Below, piece by piece: positions 6,823 to 14,858 of a stretch of 20,463 nt of DNA. A program made the position numbers and the translations under genes. Location: assembly GCA_910576775.1 (NCBI GenBank), contig CAJTJV010000040.1:1-20463 (forward strand), given 5' to 3'. Source of the stretch: an uncultured Muribaculaceae bacterium (GTDB lineage Bacteria > Bacteroidota > Bacteroidia > Bacteroidales > Muribaculaceae). Within the stretch, counting starts at the first letter, position 1. The number at the start of each line of letters is the position of its first letter. The notes below the pieces were generated by a model. It saw only the letters and a list, made by a program, of their open reading frames with translations. It was not told the origin of the DNA and searched no databases.

Positions 6823-7988
6823 CAAACAACATATTTCCGGCTGAGCGAGTAAACCTCGTAACCGAATATTATTTTTCGCGCAAGCTCAAAGAAATCGCAA
6901 TCCTCAACAAGGCCGGAGCCAACATCATATCGCTCGGTATCGGAGGTCCGGATATGCCGCCACCATCCTCAGCAGTCGACGCCGCTGTAGCCACATTGCG
7001 GCGTAGCGACAGCCACAGCTACCAGATGACAATCGGGACTCCCGACCTGCGTAACGCATTCTCCCAATGGTACACACGTTATTACGGCGTTACCATCGAC
7101 TCACCGGACTCTCAGATTCTACCACTGATAGGATCAAAAGAAGGTGTTTTTGCCATCTCAATGGCTTTTCTGAATCCGGGCGACGGAGTTCTGATTCCCA
7201 ATCCCGGATATCCGACATATACATCGGCCTCTCGCCTCGCAGGTGCCGACATACATTATTATTGTCTTGACGAGAACAACCAATGGCAGCCGGATTTCGA
7301 TGCGCTCGAGGCTTTTCCGCTCGAAAAAATAAAAATCATGTGGGTGAACTATCCACACATGCCAACCGGCGCACCGGCGAAAGCCGAAACATTCCGCCGT
7401 CTAATTGAATTCGGCAAGCGTCACGGCATCCTGATTGTCAACGACAACCCGTACAGTTTCATCCTTAACAATAACCCTTCGAGCATTCTACAGACACCCG
7501 GAGCTTTCGACACGGCAATAGAGCTCAATTCACTCAGCAAATGCCTCAATATGGCAGGTTGGCGCGTAGGTATGCTTATATCTAATCCTAAGTTCGTCAA
7601 TTATGTCCTGCGAGTAAAAAGCAACATAGATTCCGGCCAACCGTTGGCAATTATCAACGGAGCCGTAGCGGCTTTACAGTCAAAACCCGAATGGTACGAA
7701 TCTTTAAACGCCGAATATTCGCGCCGCAAATCCGTAGCCGCCACAATAATGAAAGCTTTGGGATGCTACTGCACCCACGAACAACAGGGCCTATTCCTGT
7801 GGGGACGCATCCCCGACGCAGCACATGATTCTGAATCTTTCGCCGACAGAGTCCTCGAAAAAGCTCATGTATTCATCGTCCCCGGCACCGTGTTCGGCAG
7901 TGCGGGAAAACGATATGTGCGCCTGTCACTCTGCGAACCTGTCAATATTCTCGAACAAGCCCTCCAAAGAATACAATCATGCCTATAA
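6819..7988 (+). CDS. Class I/II PLP-dependent aminotransferase, probably aromatic/prephenate-pathway
   Basis: This 389-residue fold-type I aminotransferase has visible PLP-site residues: the Schiff-base lysine Lys241 in NSLSKCLNMAGWRVG, Asp209 in VNDNPYSF, Asn178 in NYPHMPTGAP, and Arg249 after the lysine. LPLIGSKEGVF (101-111) is the phosphate-binding turn. Its place between prephenate dehydratase and DAHP synthase implies that it transaminates phenylpyruvate and/or 4-hydroxyphenylpyruvate (or prephenate) in the last step to Phe and Tyr. Sequence alone does not separate these from an LL-diaminopimelate-type or alanine-type substrate. It overlaps pheA by four bases and the next gene by ten, so translation is likely coupled. 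Confidence 0.87.
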   Translation: MTNNIFPAERVNLVTEYYFSRKLKEIAILNKAGANIISLGIGGPDMPPPSSAVDAAVATLRRSDSHSYQMTIGTPDLRNAFSQWYTRYYGVTIDSPDSQILPLIGSKEGVFAISMAFLNPGDGVLIPNPGYPTYTSASRLAGADIHYYCLDENNQWQPDFDALEAFPLEKIKIMWVNYPHMPTGAPAKAETFRRLIEFGKRHGILIVNDNPYSFILNNNPSSILQTPGAFDTAIELNSLSKCLNMAGWRVGMLISNPKFVNYVLRVKSNIDSGQPLAIINGAVAALQSKPEWYESLNAEYSRRKSVAATIMKALGCYCTHEQQGLFLWGRIPDAAHDSESFADRVLEKAHVFIVPGTVFGSAGKRYVRLSLCEPVNILEQALQRIQSCL

Positions 7989-9076
7989 CAGACCTAAAAC
8001 CTCTTTTCGGCGACGATTTCAAACAATCGCCCCTCGTCATAGCCGGCCCATGCAGCGCCGAAAACGAAGCACAAGTAATGGATGCAGCCAACGAGCTATC
8101 TGCGGCCGGAATAAAAGTTTTCCGCGCCGGAGTATGGAAACCGCGCACAAAGCCCGGCGGCTTCGAAGGCATAGGCACTCCGGCGCTCGAATGGCTTGCA
8201 AAGGTAAAAAAACAGACAGGAATGCTTGTTGCAACGGAGGTAGCGACAGAGCGCCATGTGCATGAAGCGCTCCATGCCGGCGTCGATGCCATATGGATTG
8301 GAGCGCGTACGGCTGCAAACCCGTTTGCCGTACAGGAGATAGCCAATGTGCTGGCCACTCTCCCGGAAGAACGACGCGACAGTCTAACTGTTCTTGTAAA
8401 AAATCCTGTCAATCCGGATCTCGAGTTATGGATAGGTGCGCTTGAACGTATATATGGTTCGGGCATCCGTCGTCTCGGAGCCATACACCGAGGCTTCAGC
8501 TCCTACGGCAAACATGTATATCGCAATCCCCCGAAATGGAGAATCCCAATAGAACTTCACCGGCGCCTGCCTCAGTTGCCTGTTATCTGCGACCCAAGCC
8601 ACATCGGCGGCAGGCGCGAACTGATAGGCTCACTGGCACAGCAGGCTCTCGACATGAATTTCAACGGGCTTATCATAGAATCGCACTGCAACCCGGACAA
8701 CGCTCTAAGCGACAAAGAGCAACAGATCACACCCGACGTGCTGAAATTCATAGTCCATACTCTCGTAGTCCACAAAACTAATTCATCTACAGAAAGCCTC
8801 GGACTGTTACGTCAGCACATCGACAGAATTGACACGGAGCTGATTGAACTCCTGGCAAAGCGTATGCGTGTATCGCGCGACATCGGCCGGTACAAGAAAG
8901 AACATGCAATGCCCGTCGTTCAGGCCGGGCGCTATAACGACCTTATGCAACAGCGAGTCGCAGAAGCCGAACGGCTCGACCTATCCGCGGAATTCATGCG
9001 GAACATATTGTCTGTCATCCATGAAGAATCCGTCCGCCAGCAACTTGAAATAACATCAGAAAACAATCAGCAATGA
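7979..9076 (+). CDS. Bifunctional DAHP synthase / chorismate mutase (type II)
   Basis: This 365-residue fusion joins the first enzyme of the shikimate pathway (PEP plus erythrose-4-phosphate to DAHP) with chorismate mutase. Residues 1-265 are a type I-beta DAHP synthase: AGPCSAE with the metal ligand Cys25, GVWKPRTKPGGFEG (51-64), KNPVNPDLELW, GAIHRGFSSYG, and CDPSHIGGRREL with the ligand His208. Residues 274-360 are an AroQ-type chorismate mutase (LRQHIDRIDTELIELLAKRM, then SRDIGRYKKEHAMPV). This domain order, mutase at the C-terminus, is the one known in Bacteroidetes such as Porphyromonas. The mutase domain often also serves as the allosteric sensor of prephenate. The gene overlaps its upstream neighbour by ten bases and tyrA by four. 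Confidence 0.94.
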   Translation: MPITDLKPLFGDDFKQSPLVIAGPCSAENEAQVMDAANELSAAGIKVFRAGVWKPRTKPGGFEGIGTPALEWLAKVKKQTGMLVATEVATERHVHEALHAGVDAIWIGARTAANPFAVQEIANVLATLPEERRDSLTVLVKNPVNPDLELWIGALERIYGSGIRRLGAIHRGFSSYGKHVYRNPPKWRIPIELHRRLPQLPVICDPSHIGGRRELIGSLAQQALDMNFNGLIIESHCNPDNALSDKEQQITPDVLKFIVHTLVVHKTNSSTESLGLLRQHIDRIDTELIELLAKRMRVSRDIGRYKKEHAMPVVQAGRYNDLMQQRVAEAERLDLSAEFMRNILSVIHEESVRQQLEITSENNQQ

Positions 9077-9855
9077 AGATACTTATACTTGGCGCCGGCA
9101 AAATGGGTTCTTTCTTCTGCGACATCCTTTCGTTCGACAACGATGTGGCGATGTTCGACTCCGACCCGAGGCGCCTGCGCTTCGCTTACAACTGCCGCAG
9201 GTTCTCAAGCCTGGACGAGGTTGACGGATTCAATCCCGATATGGTTCTGAACGCCGCGACAGTGAAATACACTATCGATGCATTCAAAGAAGTGCTGCCT
9301 CATATCGGCAGTAAAACTGTTCTGGCTGACATTGCATCAGTAAAAGCAGGATTGACCGATTTCTATTCCTCTGTCGGACATCCTTTTGTGTCGACACATC
9401 CGATGTTCGGTCCGACATTCGCCAATCTTGACGCACTATCGCAAGAAAACGCTATCATCATCAGCGAAGGCGACAAAAAAGCAATTTTATTTTTCGACAA
9501 CCTCTACCGTAGGCTCGGGCTTCATATCGAATATTATACATTCCGCGAACATGATCGCACAATAGCCTACTCTCTATCAATTCCCTTTGCCTCAACTCTT
9601 GTTTTCGGAGCCGCAATGAAACCCCAGCCGGCACCCGGCACAACTTTTAAACGCCACATGGCTATAGCACGAGGACTGATGAGCGAAGACGATTATCTGC
9701 TTTCGGAAATCCTTTTCAATGCAGACTCCGTGGAACAACTTGACAATATCCGCTCCCACCTTGACAATCTCCGGGAAATCATAGACCGCCGCGACTCCGA
9801 TGCAATGTCGGCATTCCTTAATTGTGTCCGCAAAAACCTCTCATCTACAACATAA
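9073..9855 (+). CDS. tyrA: Prephenate dehydrogenase
   Basis: This 260-residue NAD(P)-dependent enzyme converts prephenate to 4-hydroxyphenylpyruvate, the committed step to tyrosine. The Rossmann fold starts at once: MKILILGAGKMGSFF (GAGKMG 7-12), with Asp30 after the second strand, which favours NAD. The family motif STHPMFGPTF (107-116) carries His109, expected to be important in substrate binding or catalysis. The protein has no ACT domain and is short, as is usual in Bacteroidetes. Its start overlaps the previous stop as ATGA. It is the last gene of the operon and ends 19 bases from the end of a convergent gene, with no terminator visible between them. Confidence 0.92.
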   Translation: MKILILGAGKMGSFFCDILSFDNDVAMFDSDPRRLRFAYNCRRFSSLDEVDGFNPDMVLNAATVKYTIDAFKEVLPHIGSKTVLADIASVKAGLTDFYSSVGHPFVSTHPMFGPTFANLDALSQENAIIISEGDKKAILFFDNLYRRLGLHIEYYTFREHDRTIAYSLSIPFASTLVFGAAMKPQPAPGTTFKRHMAIARGLMSEDDYLLSEILFNADSVEQLDNIRSHLDNLREIIDRRDSDAMSAFLNCVRKNLSSTT

Positions 9856-9874
9856 TAATATCCCGGCAGTCGGA

Positions 9875-10690
9875 TTACCACAGGTAGCGGCTATCCGAGC
9901 GTAGGACAGCAGGAGCACCGGAGGCTCCATCCAAAAGATGGCGCAAGGCGAAGAAAAAACCGGCCTGACGTATCCGCTTCACACGCCATGCTTTCAACAG
10001 CAGGCGAAAGATCCACGACCTACGGTTGGCTATACGGGTATAGCATCCCATAGCCCGCAGATTTCCAGGCGAGAGTAGCTCGGTAGTGCCGGTAGAAAGG
10101 TCTGGATGCGTACATATATTAATGGGGAAAAACATACAATTTAGTCCCCGGCGTATTGCCGAGAGCAGGAAAAGTTCGTCATCGGCACCGGTAAAGCGGG
10201 ACGCCCCTGCCCCGAATTCCGGATGACAGCGCAGATTGCCGACAGCCTCCCGGCGATAAGCAATCTGATATGCCGATACCCAATAGCCTTTCGGCAAAGG
10301 TTCGACGAGACGTGTCGGCTCCGACGGATATCGCGGACCACTTGGGTGCGTGGCCTCGAAAGTAGCAAGCCCAACCTCCGGATGCTTCTCAAAAGTATCA
10401 ATTACCTTTCGAATCTGCTCGTCAGTATATATCAGATCGTCGTCGGCAAAGAGAATTATATCGGCCGTACAATTGTCGATGGCGTTGTTGCGGTTGACTG
10501 CGGCTCCACTGGTATTAGTGCGTAGAATCAGCATATCGCTACGCTCCAACAGCGTCGGAACTGCGCTGCCGCCACTTTTCTGCCAAGACACTACATATCT
10601 CACTCCCTCAATTTCAGGCAGATTCATAGCCTCGACATGCTTCATGCCGTCAGGGCCATAGGTTATCAATGCGAGGTCGAGTGTCAGCAT
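9875..10690 (-). CDS. Glycosyltransferase family 2 protein
   Basis: This 271-residue protein is a GT-A fold glycosyltransferase. The nucleotide-sugar and metal site is FADDDLIYTDEQI (81-93, DDD at 83-85). Later in the fold, FTGADDELFLLSAIRRG (166-182) supplies the acidic catalytic-base segment. It has no membrane helix at the N-terminus and only a basic, hydrophobic C-terminal tail, so it is likely cytosolic or loosely membrane-bound. It starts seven bases inside the end of the other glycosyltransferase gene, so both are cotranscribed and presumably act on the same glycan. Sugar donor and acceptor are not evident. The neighbour uppP, which recycles undecaprenyl phosphate, is compatible with an envelope glycan but is not proof. 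Confidence 0.85.
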   Translation of the reverse strand: MLTLDLALITYGPDGMKHVEAMNLPEIEGVRYVVSWQKSGGSAVPTLLERSDMLILRTNTSGAAVNRNNAIDNCTADIILFADDDLIYTDEQIRKVIDTFEKHPEVGLATFEATHPSGPRYPSEPTRLVEPLPKGYWVSAYQIAYRREAVGNLRCHPEFGAGASRFTGADDELFLLSAIRRGLNCMFFPINICTHPDLSTGTTELLSPGNLRAMGCYTRIANRRSWIFRLLLKAWRVKRIRQAGFFFALRHLLDGASGAPAVLRSDSRYLW

Positions 10691-11829
10691 AGCCCAATGG
10701 ATCTATTAATTCTCGAAATCCAGAAATCAAGATAACGGCGAGCCACAAGCGTACATTCGTTATGTTTTTCCACAAATTCGCGCGAGCGGCGGCCTCGCTC
10801 TGCTATCAGCCCCGGATGCATCACGACATCCTCTATTGTTGCTGTAAGGGCTTCGATATCTATAGGAGCATTGATTATCGGTCTGTTTTCATGTTCTCCG
10901 ATAAAATCATAATACGCATCTTCTCCGCCGGAAACGACGTTAAGGCCGTACGCCATGGCCATAAGTGCAGTGGTAGCAGGGGTATAGCTGTAAATCTGAT
11001 CAAGCACAACGTGAGCGCCTTTAAGAAGCCGAGTGAACTCGTCGAACGGACGATTCTCCACTATTACAAGCTCCGCCATGTCCGGATACCGCTCCACAAC
11101 AACACGCGCAGCCTCTTCAAGATAATCAGAACCCTTCACGAGCATTCGCGAGCGATCACGACCAAGGAAAAGACGTACTTTGTCGATTTTCTCCGGTATT
11201 TCCACCGGGTTAAAAGACTCCAGAGCAATGGGAATACCGCCATAGGCAATCTTTTCGGCCGGCAACATGCGCTCAAGAGCGAGATAATATTCATACAGTA
11301 CTGCCACGGCACCATCGATATGCTCGTAGAAATAACTGTGATATCCGGCAAGCTGCGGCGAATGCCATTGCTTCCATTCTTCCTGTCCCGCATAATAAAG
11401 TCTTGCAGGGGAGCCGGATGTAAACCATTCACTATACTCCAGAGGACAGTCCTTTGAGGCAAGCATATCAAGAAACGGAACATCGTAACTCATTGCGTTC
11501 AAAAAAACGGCGCCATTGTCACGACGCAGACGGTCGAAGACCTTTCTTATCAACGCAGGCCGCAACGCAACAAAATTGGGATCGTTAACCGACACTATAT
11601 CATAGCCGCGCAACTGCCGGCGCACACTCGTCGACAGCCGCACGTAAAGTTCAAGTCCTCCGAGACGACCGGAGCGCCGTGAGATATCGATATCCCGCTG
11701 ACAATTCTGCCAGCCGGAACCATCGGATACAAGAGTGACATCACAGCCGAGTCTGCGCAGACCTGTTGCGAGCGTACGCTGGCAATTGCTGTAATCTCCC
11801 AACAGGAGTATTTTAAGAGCCTGCGACAA
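10684..11829 (-). CDS. Glycosyltransferase, family 4-like (GT-B fold)
   Basis: This 381-residue protein begins KILLLGDYSNCQRTLATGLRR, the usual N-terminal Rossmann start of GT-B enzymes. The C-terminal donor-binding half begins near RLFLGRDRSRMLVKGSDYL and continues with LLKGAHVVLDQIYSYTPATT, then ALMAMAYGLNVVSGGE. This matches the pattern of family 1/4 glycosyltransferases, in which a Glu near the second glycine-rich turn contacts the nucleotide sugar. The characteristic EXXXXXXXE is not clearly complete, so the exact family is uncertain. It lies 19 bases after queA on the same strand and overlaps the following family 2 glycosyltransferase gene by seven bases. Confidence 0.78.
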   Translation of the reverse strand: MSQALKILLLGDYSNCQRTLATGLRRLGCDVTLVSDGSGWQNCQRDIDISRRSGRLGGLELYVRLSTSVRRQLRGYDIVSVNDPNFVALRPALIRKVFDRLRRDNGAVFLNAMSYDVPFLDMLASKDCPLEYSEWFTSGSPARLYYAGQEEWKQWHSPQLAGYHSYFYEHIDGAVAVLYEYYLALERMLPAEKIAYGGIPIALESFNPVEIPEKIDKVRLFLGRDRSRMLVKGSDYLEEAARVVVERYPDMAELVIVENRPFDEFTRLLKGAHVVLDQIYSYTPATTALMAMAYGLNVVSGGEDAYYDFIGEHENRPIINAPIDIEALTATIEDVVMHPGLIAERGRRSREFVEKHNECTLVARRYLDFWISRINRSIGLC

Positions 11830-11848
11830 AACCGGAGAGACGATAGAA

Positions 11849-12898
11849 TTAGATAATAAACATGGCGTCGCCGTAGCAACCGAAACGGTAGCCTTCTTTG
11901 ACAGCTTCCTCGTAGGCCTTCATCACAAGCTCATAGCCGCCAAAAGCGCATGCTACCATCAGCATCGTCGAATAAGGCAGATGGAAATTGGTGACGAGGC
12001 TATTCGCCACCGAAAAGTCATAAGGAGGAAATATGAATTTATTCGTCCATCCGGAGAATGTCTTCATATGGCCTCCCATACTGTCGGCAGTTGCAATGGC
12101 TCGAAGCACACTCGTACCTACGGCACATACATTCTTGCCGGCATCCTTTGCGGCGTTTACAGTATCCACGAGTTCCTCTCCGGCTTCCATCTGTTCGGAA
12201 TCCATACGGTGCTTTGTCAGGTCCTCCACATCAATCTCACGGAAAGCTCCCAACCCGCTGTGAATAGTAACGAAAGCTTCCTTTACGCCTTTTATTTTAA
12301 GCCGGGTAATAAGGCTGCGAGAGAAATGCAGACCGGCAGCCGGAGCCACTACAGCACCTTCCTTCGAAGCAAAGATTGTCTGATAGTTCTCGGCATCACT
12401 TGCCTCCGGTTCCCGTTTTATGTACATTGGCAGAGGGGTCTTGCCAAGAGAAAAGAGACGTTTCTTAAATTCGTCATGCGGGCCGTCATATAGGAAACGT
12501 AATGTGCGGCCGCGCGAGGTGGTATTGTCAATAACCTCAGCCACCATGCTTTCGTCATCTCCGAAATAGAGCTTGTTGCCTATACGGATTTTACGCGCAG
12601 GCTCCACAAGCACATCCCAGAATTTGTTTTCCGCGGAAAGCTCGCGGAGCAGAAATACTTCGATACGCGCGCCTGTCTTCTCCTTGTTGCCGTAAAGTAG
12701 CGCCGGGAATACCTGAGTATCATTGAACACCATCACGTCGCCGTCGTCGAAATAGTTGATGATATCCTTGAATATTTGGTGTGAGATTTCTCCTGTCCTG
12801 CGGTTCACTACCATCAGGCGGCATTCGTCGCGCTCGGCAGTGGGTTGCTGGGCAATAAGTTCGGAGGGTAAGTGAAATTTGAATTGGGATAGTTTCAT
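11849..12898 (-). CDS. queA: S-adenosylmethionine:tRNA ribosyltransferase-isomerase
   Basis: This 349-residue enzyme transfers and isomerises the ribosyl part of S-adenosylmethionine onto 7-aminomethyl-7-deazaguanine at the wobble base of tRNAs for Tyr, His, Asn and Asp, giving epoxyqueuosine. Family hallmarks are FKFHLPSELIAQQPTAERD (residues 6-24), then VFNDTQVFPALLYGNKEKTGARIEVFLL, ALHF-type AAGLHFSRSLI, and the C-terminal TNKFIFPPYDF followed by TNFHLPYSTMLMVACAFGGYE. Length matches the family. It follows truB after 56 bases on the same strand, a tRNA-modification pairing often seen in Bacteroidales. The 56-base gap has an imperfect GTTGC/GCAAC inverted repeat. Confidence 0.95.
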   Translation of the reverse strand: MKLSQFKFHLPSELIAQQPTAERDECRLMVVNRRTGEISHQIFKDIINYFDDGDVMVFNDTQVFPALLYGNKEKTGARIEVFLLRELSAENKFWDVLVEPARKIRIGNKLYFGDDESMVAEVIDNTTSRGRTLRFLYDGPHDEFKKRLFSLGKTPLPMYIKREPEASDAENYQTIFASKEGAVVAPAAGLHFSRSLITRLKIKGVKEAFVTIHSGLGAFREIDVEDLTKHRMDSEQMEAGEELVDTVNAAKDAGKNVCAVGTSVLRAIATADSMGGHMKTFSGWTNKFIFPPYDFSVANSLVTNFHLPYSTMLMVACAFGGYELVMKAYEEAVKEGYRFGCYGDAMFII

Positions 12899-12954
12899 AT
12901 TGAAAATCTTTGTTGCGGAAACGCTATCCGGCGAATCCGCGGCAACTTATATTT

Positions 12955-13674
12955 TTACTTGTTTTGGCAGGTATCCTGTGGATATTCTATTTCTACGGTA
13001 CGGATAAGTTCGGTAATCTGCTCGACTGTTAGACAATTGTCGACGCTCACATCCCCTACTCTGGTGCGACGGAGCGATGTAAGATGTCCGCCACTGCCGA
13101 GAGCCGTGCCTATGTCTCGGGCAAGAGCCCTGATATATGTTCCCTTGCTGCATACAACCCTGACGACAATCTGCGTAGGAGCAAATTCAAGCATCTCTAT
13201 CTCGTCTATGACAAGAATTTTCGGTTTCAGATTCACTTCCTCACCCTGACGCGCCAGCTCGTATGCCCTTACACCCTCTATCTTGCAGGCGGAATATGCA
13301 GGCGGAATCTGTTCGATACGGCCCGTAAAATTGCGGAGAGTATCTTCCACCAGTTCACGCGTGATATGATCGGTAGGATATGTGGCATCTATTTCCGTTT
13401 CAAGGTCGAACGACGGCGTTGTGGCACCGAGGGCGATGGTAGCTATATATTCCTTTACACCATTCTGTAGCTCGTCAATACGCTTTGTGGCGCGACCTGT
13501 ACACACTATCATCACTCCTGTGGCAAGAGGATCGAGCGTCCCGGCATGCCCCACTTTCAGCTTCTTTAATTTCATGCGCCGCGCGAGGACACCACGAACA
13601 CGCTTGACTACGTCAAACGATGTCCAGCCAAGAGGTTTGTCTATATATAGGATTTCTCCTTCGATGAAATTCAA
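12955..13674 (-). CDS. truB: tRNA pseudouridine-55 synthase
   Basis: This 239-residue enzyme isomerises uridine-55 of the T-psi-C loop of tRNAs. The N-terminal motif DKPLGWTSFDVVKRVRG (12-28) and the catalytic motif KVGHAGTLDPLATGVMIVC (40-58), with the catalytic aspartate Asp48, are intact. SKGTYIRALARDIGTALG, after the middle, is the third conserved TruB motif. The C-terminal PUA-like part is short, as in other Bacteroidetes TruB proteins. It lies 32 bases after uppP on the same strand. Confidence 0.95.
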   Translation of the reverse strand: MNFIEGEILYIDKPLGWTSFDVVKRVRGVLARRMKLKKLKVGHAGTLDPLATGVMIVCTGRATKRIDELQNGVKEYIATIALGATTPSFDLETEIDATYPTDHITRELVEDTLRNFTGRIEQIPPAYSACKIEGVRAYELARQGEEVNLKPKILVIDEIEMLEFAPTQIVVRVVCSKGTYIRALARDIGTALGSGGHLTSLRRTRVGDVSVDNCLTVEQITELIRTVEIEYPQDTCQNK

Positions 13675-13706
13675 ACTTTTTCAGTGTTTTATGTTATACC
13701 TTCTTT

Positions 13707-14543
13707 TCAGAAACAGAGACAAAGGATACCGGCGGCGACACAATAGACGGCAAACCATACGAGTTTACCCTGCTTGACAATATCGAGCATCCACTTGCAG
13801 GCTATACACCCTACAGTAAAGGACGCGAAAAAACCGATAAGTAATGGAAATACACCTACATCACCGGACGTAGACACAGCGGCGCCTGCATCGGGAAAAA
13901 GCATATCCTTTATGTCAAGCAGACCTTCCCCGAGAATAGGGATGATAACCATCAGGAAGGAAAACCGCGCCACTTTCTCACGGTTGTCGCCAAGAAGAAT
14001 ACCTGTCGCAATAGTAGTACCGGAACGGGAGAGACCCGGAAGAACTGCGATAGCCTGTCCAAGACCTATTACGAAGGCATCTGTCCATGATATATCACGT
14101 CCCTGCGGCGCCGTCGGGTTCCGGAGGGCCTTGCGGGTGCGGGTAAAATATGCGAAACTCAGCAATACGGCGGTAACAAGCAGACACACTCCGACAATAG
14201 TGAGATTTCCTTCGAACAAAGACGATATCTGTTTCTTGAAGCATACTCCGACTATACCCACCGGTATACATGAAATCAGAATTTTGCAGACATAGTAGAA
14301 ATTATCATCGCGTCTGAAGGTGAAAAACGATTTGCACAAGGGCCAGAACTCTCTCCACAGAATAACAATCGTGCTCAGTACAGTAGCCACATGGAGCATC
14401 ACACTGAATTCGAGCGAAGCTTCAGGGTCGAGCTGCAAGCCAAGCACCTGCTTGAAAATTTCAAGATGTCCGCTACTGGAAATTGGCAGATATTCCGACA
14501 AGCCCTGTATAATACCGAGCCATAAAGCGTCCAACCAGTCCAT
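13707..14543 (-). CDS. uppP: Undecaprenyl-diphosphate phosphatase
   Basis: This 278-residue polytopic membrane enzyme dephosphorylates undecaprenyl diphosphate to regenerate the lipid carrier for peptidoglycan and other envelope glycans. The two BacA-family signatures are present: the glutamate-rich QGLSEYLPISSSGHLEI (13-29, with Glu17 and His26) and PGLSRSGTTIATGILLG (169-185, with Arg173). About eight hydrophobic helices are visible. It begins three bases after the small DUF3098 gene and precedes truB. Overproduction in this family gives bacitracin resistance. Confidence 0.95.
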   Translation of the reverse strand: MDWLDALWLGIIQGLSEYLPISSSGHLEIFKQVLGLQLDPEASLEFSVMLHVATVLSTIVILWREFWPLCKSFFTFRRDDNFYYVCKILISCIPVGIVGVCFKKQISSLFEGNLTIVGVCLLVTAVLLSFAYFTRTRKALRNPTAPQGRDISWTDAFVIGLGQAIAVLPGLSRSGTTIATGILLGDNREKVARFSFLMVIIPILGEGLLDIKDMLFPDAGAAVSTSGDVGVFPLLIGFFASFTVGCIACKWMLDIVKQGKLVWFAVYCVAAGILCLCF

Positions 14544-14546
14544 TCT

Positions 14547-14843
14547 TTATTCAGCTTTATGTTTTTTCGGACGGATTATTATTGCCGCTCCCATGGCAAT
14601 GAAACCTACAAATGCGATAAACGGACCTACTACAATCCGGCGTGTGCTGAAAATATCGGCATTGAAGCTGTCGGCACCCGAAGGAGCGCCCAACATAAGG
14701 ATGAAGCCAAGTACGATAAGGACTCCGGCTGCAATCATGCCAAGGAAATTTTTCTTTTCAAGAGGAAGCGCACCCTCCGGCTCGCGGATGAAACTGTCGT
14801 CTGCCTTAGGGTATGATTTCTGCGCTTTTGTCTGTATTCCCAT
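14547..14843 (-). CDS. DUF3098 small membrane protein
   Basis: This 98-residue protein has two transmembrane segments (about residues 33-52 and 70-90), with FLGMIAAGVLIVLGFILMLG in the first. A soluble, charged N-terminal region precedes them and a short basic tail (RPKKHKAE) follows. The layout and context match the DUF3098 family, found mainly in Bacteroidetes next to ftsX and uppP. No biochemical function is known to me. It is placed 15 bases after ftsX and three bases before uppP, so it is probably cotranscribed with both and may act in cell-envelope or division processes. Confidence 0.82.
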   Translation of the reverse strand: MGIQTKAQKSYPKADDSFIREPEGALPLEKKNFLGMIAAGVLIVLGFILMLGAPSGADSFNADIFSTRRIVVGPFIAFVGFIAMGAAIIIRPKKHKAE

Positions 14844-14858
14844 TTTAATATATCTTTT

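Noticed and set aside
12899..12954. The 56-base gap before queA as a possible preQ1-type riboswitch.
   Set aside because: Too short and lacking a recognisable preQ1 aptamer; only an imperfect GTTGC/GCAAC repeat is present, and preQ1 riboswitches usually control precursor synthesis or transport genes rather than queA.
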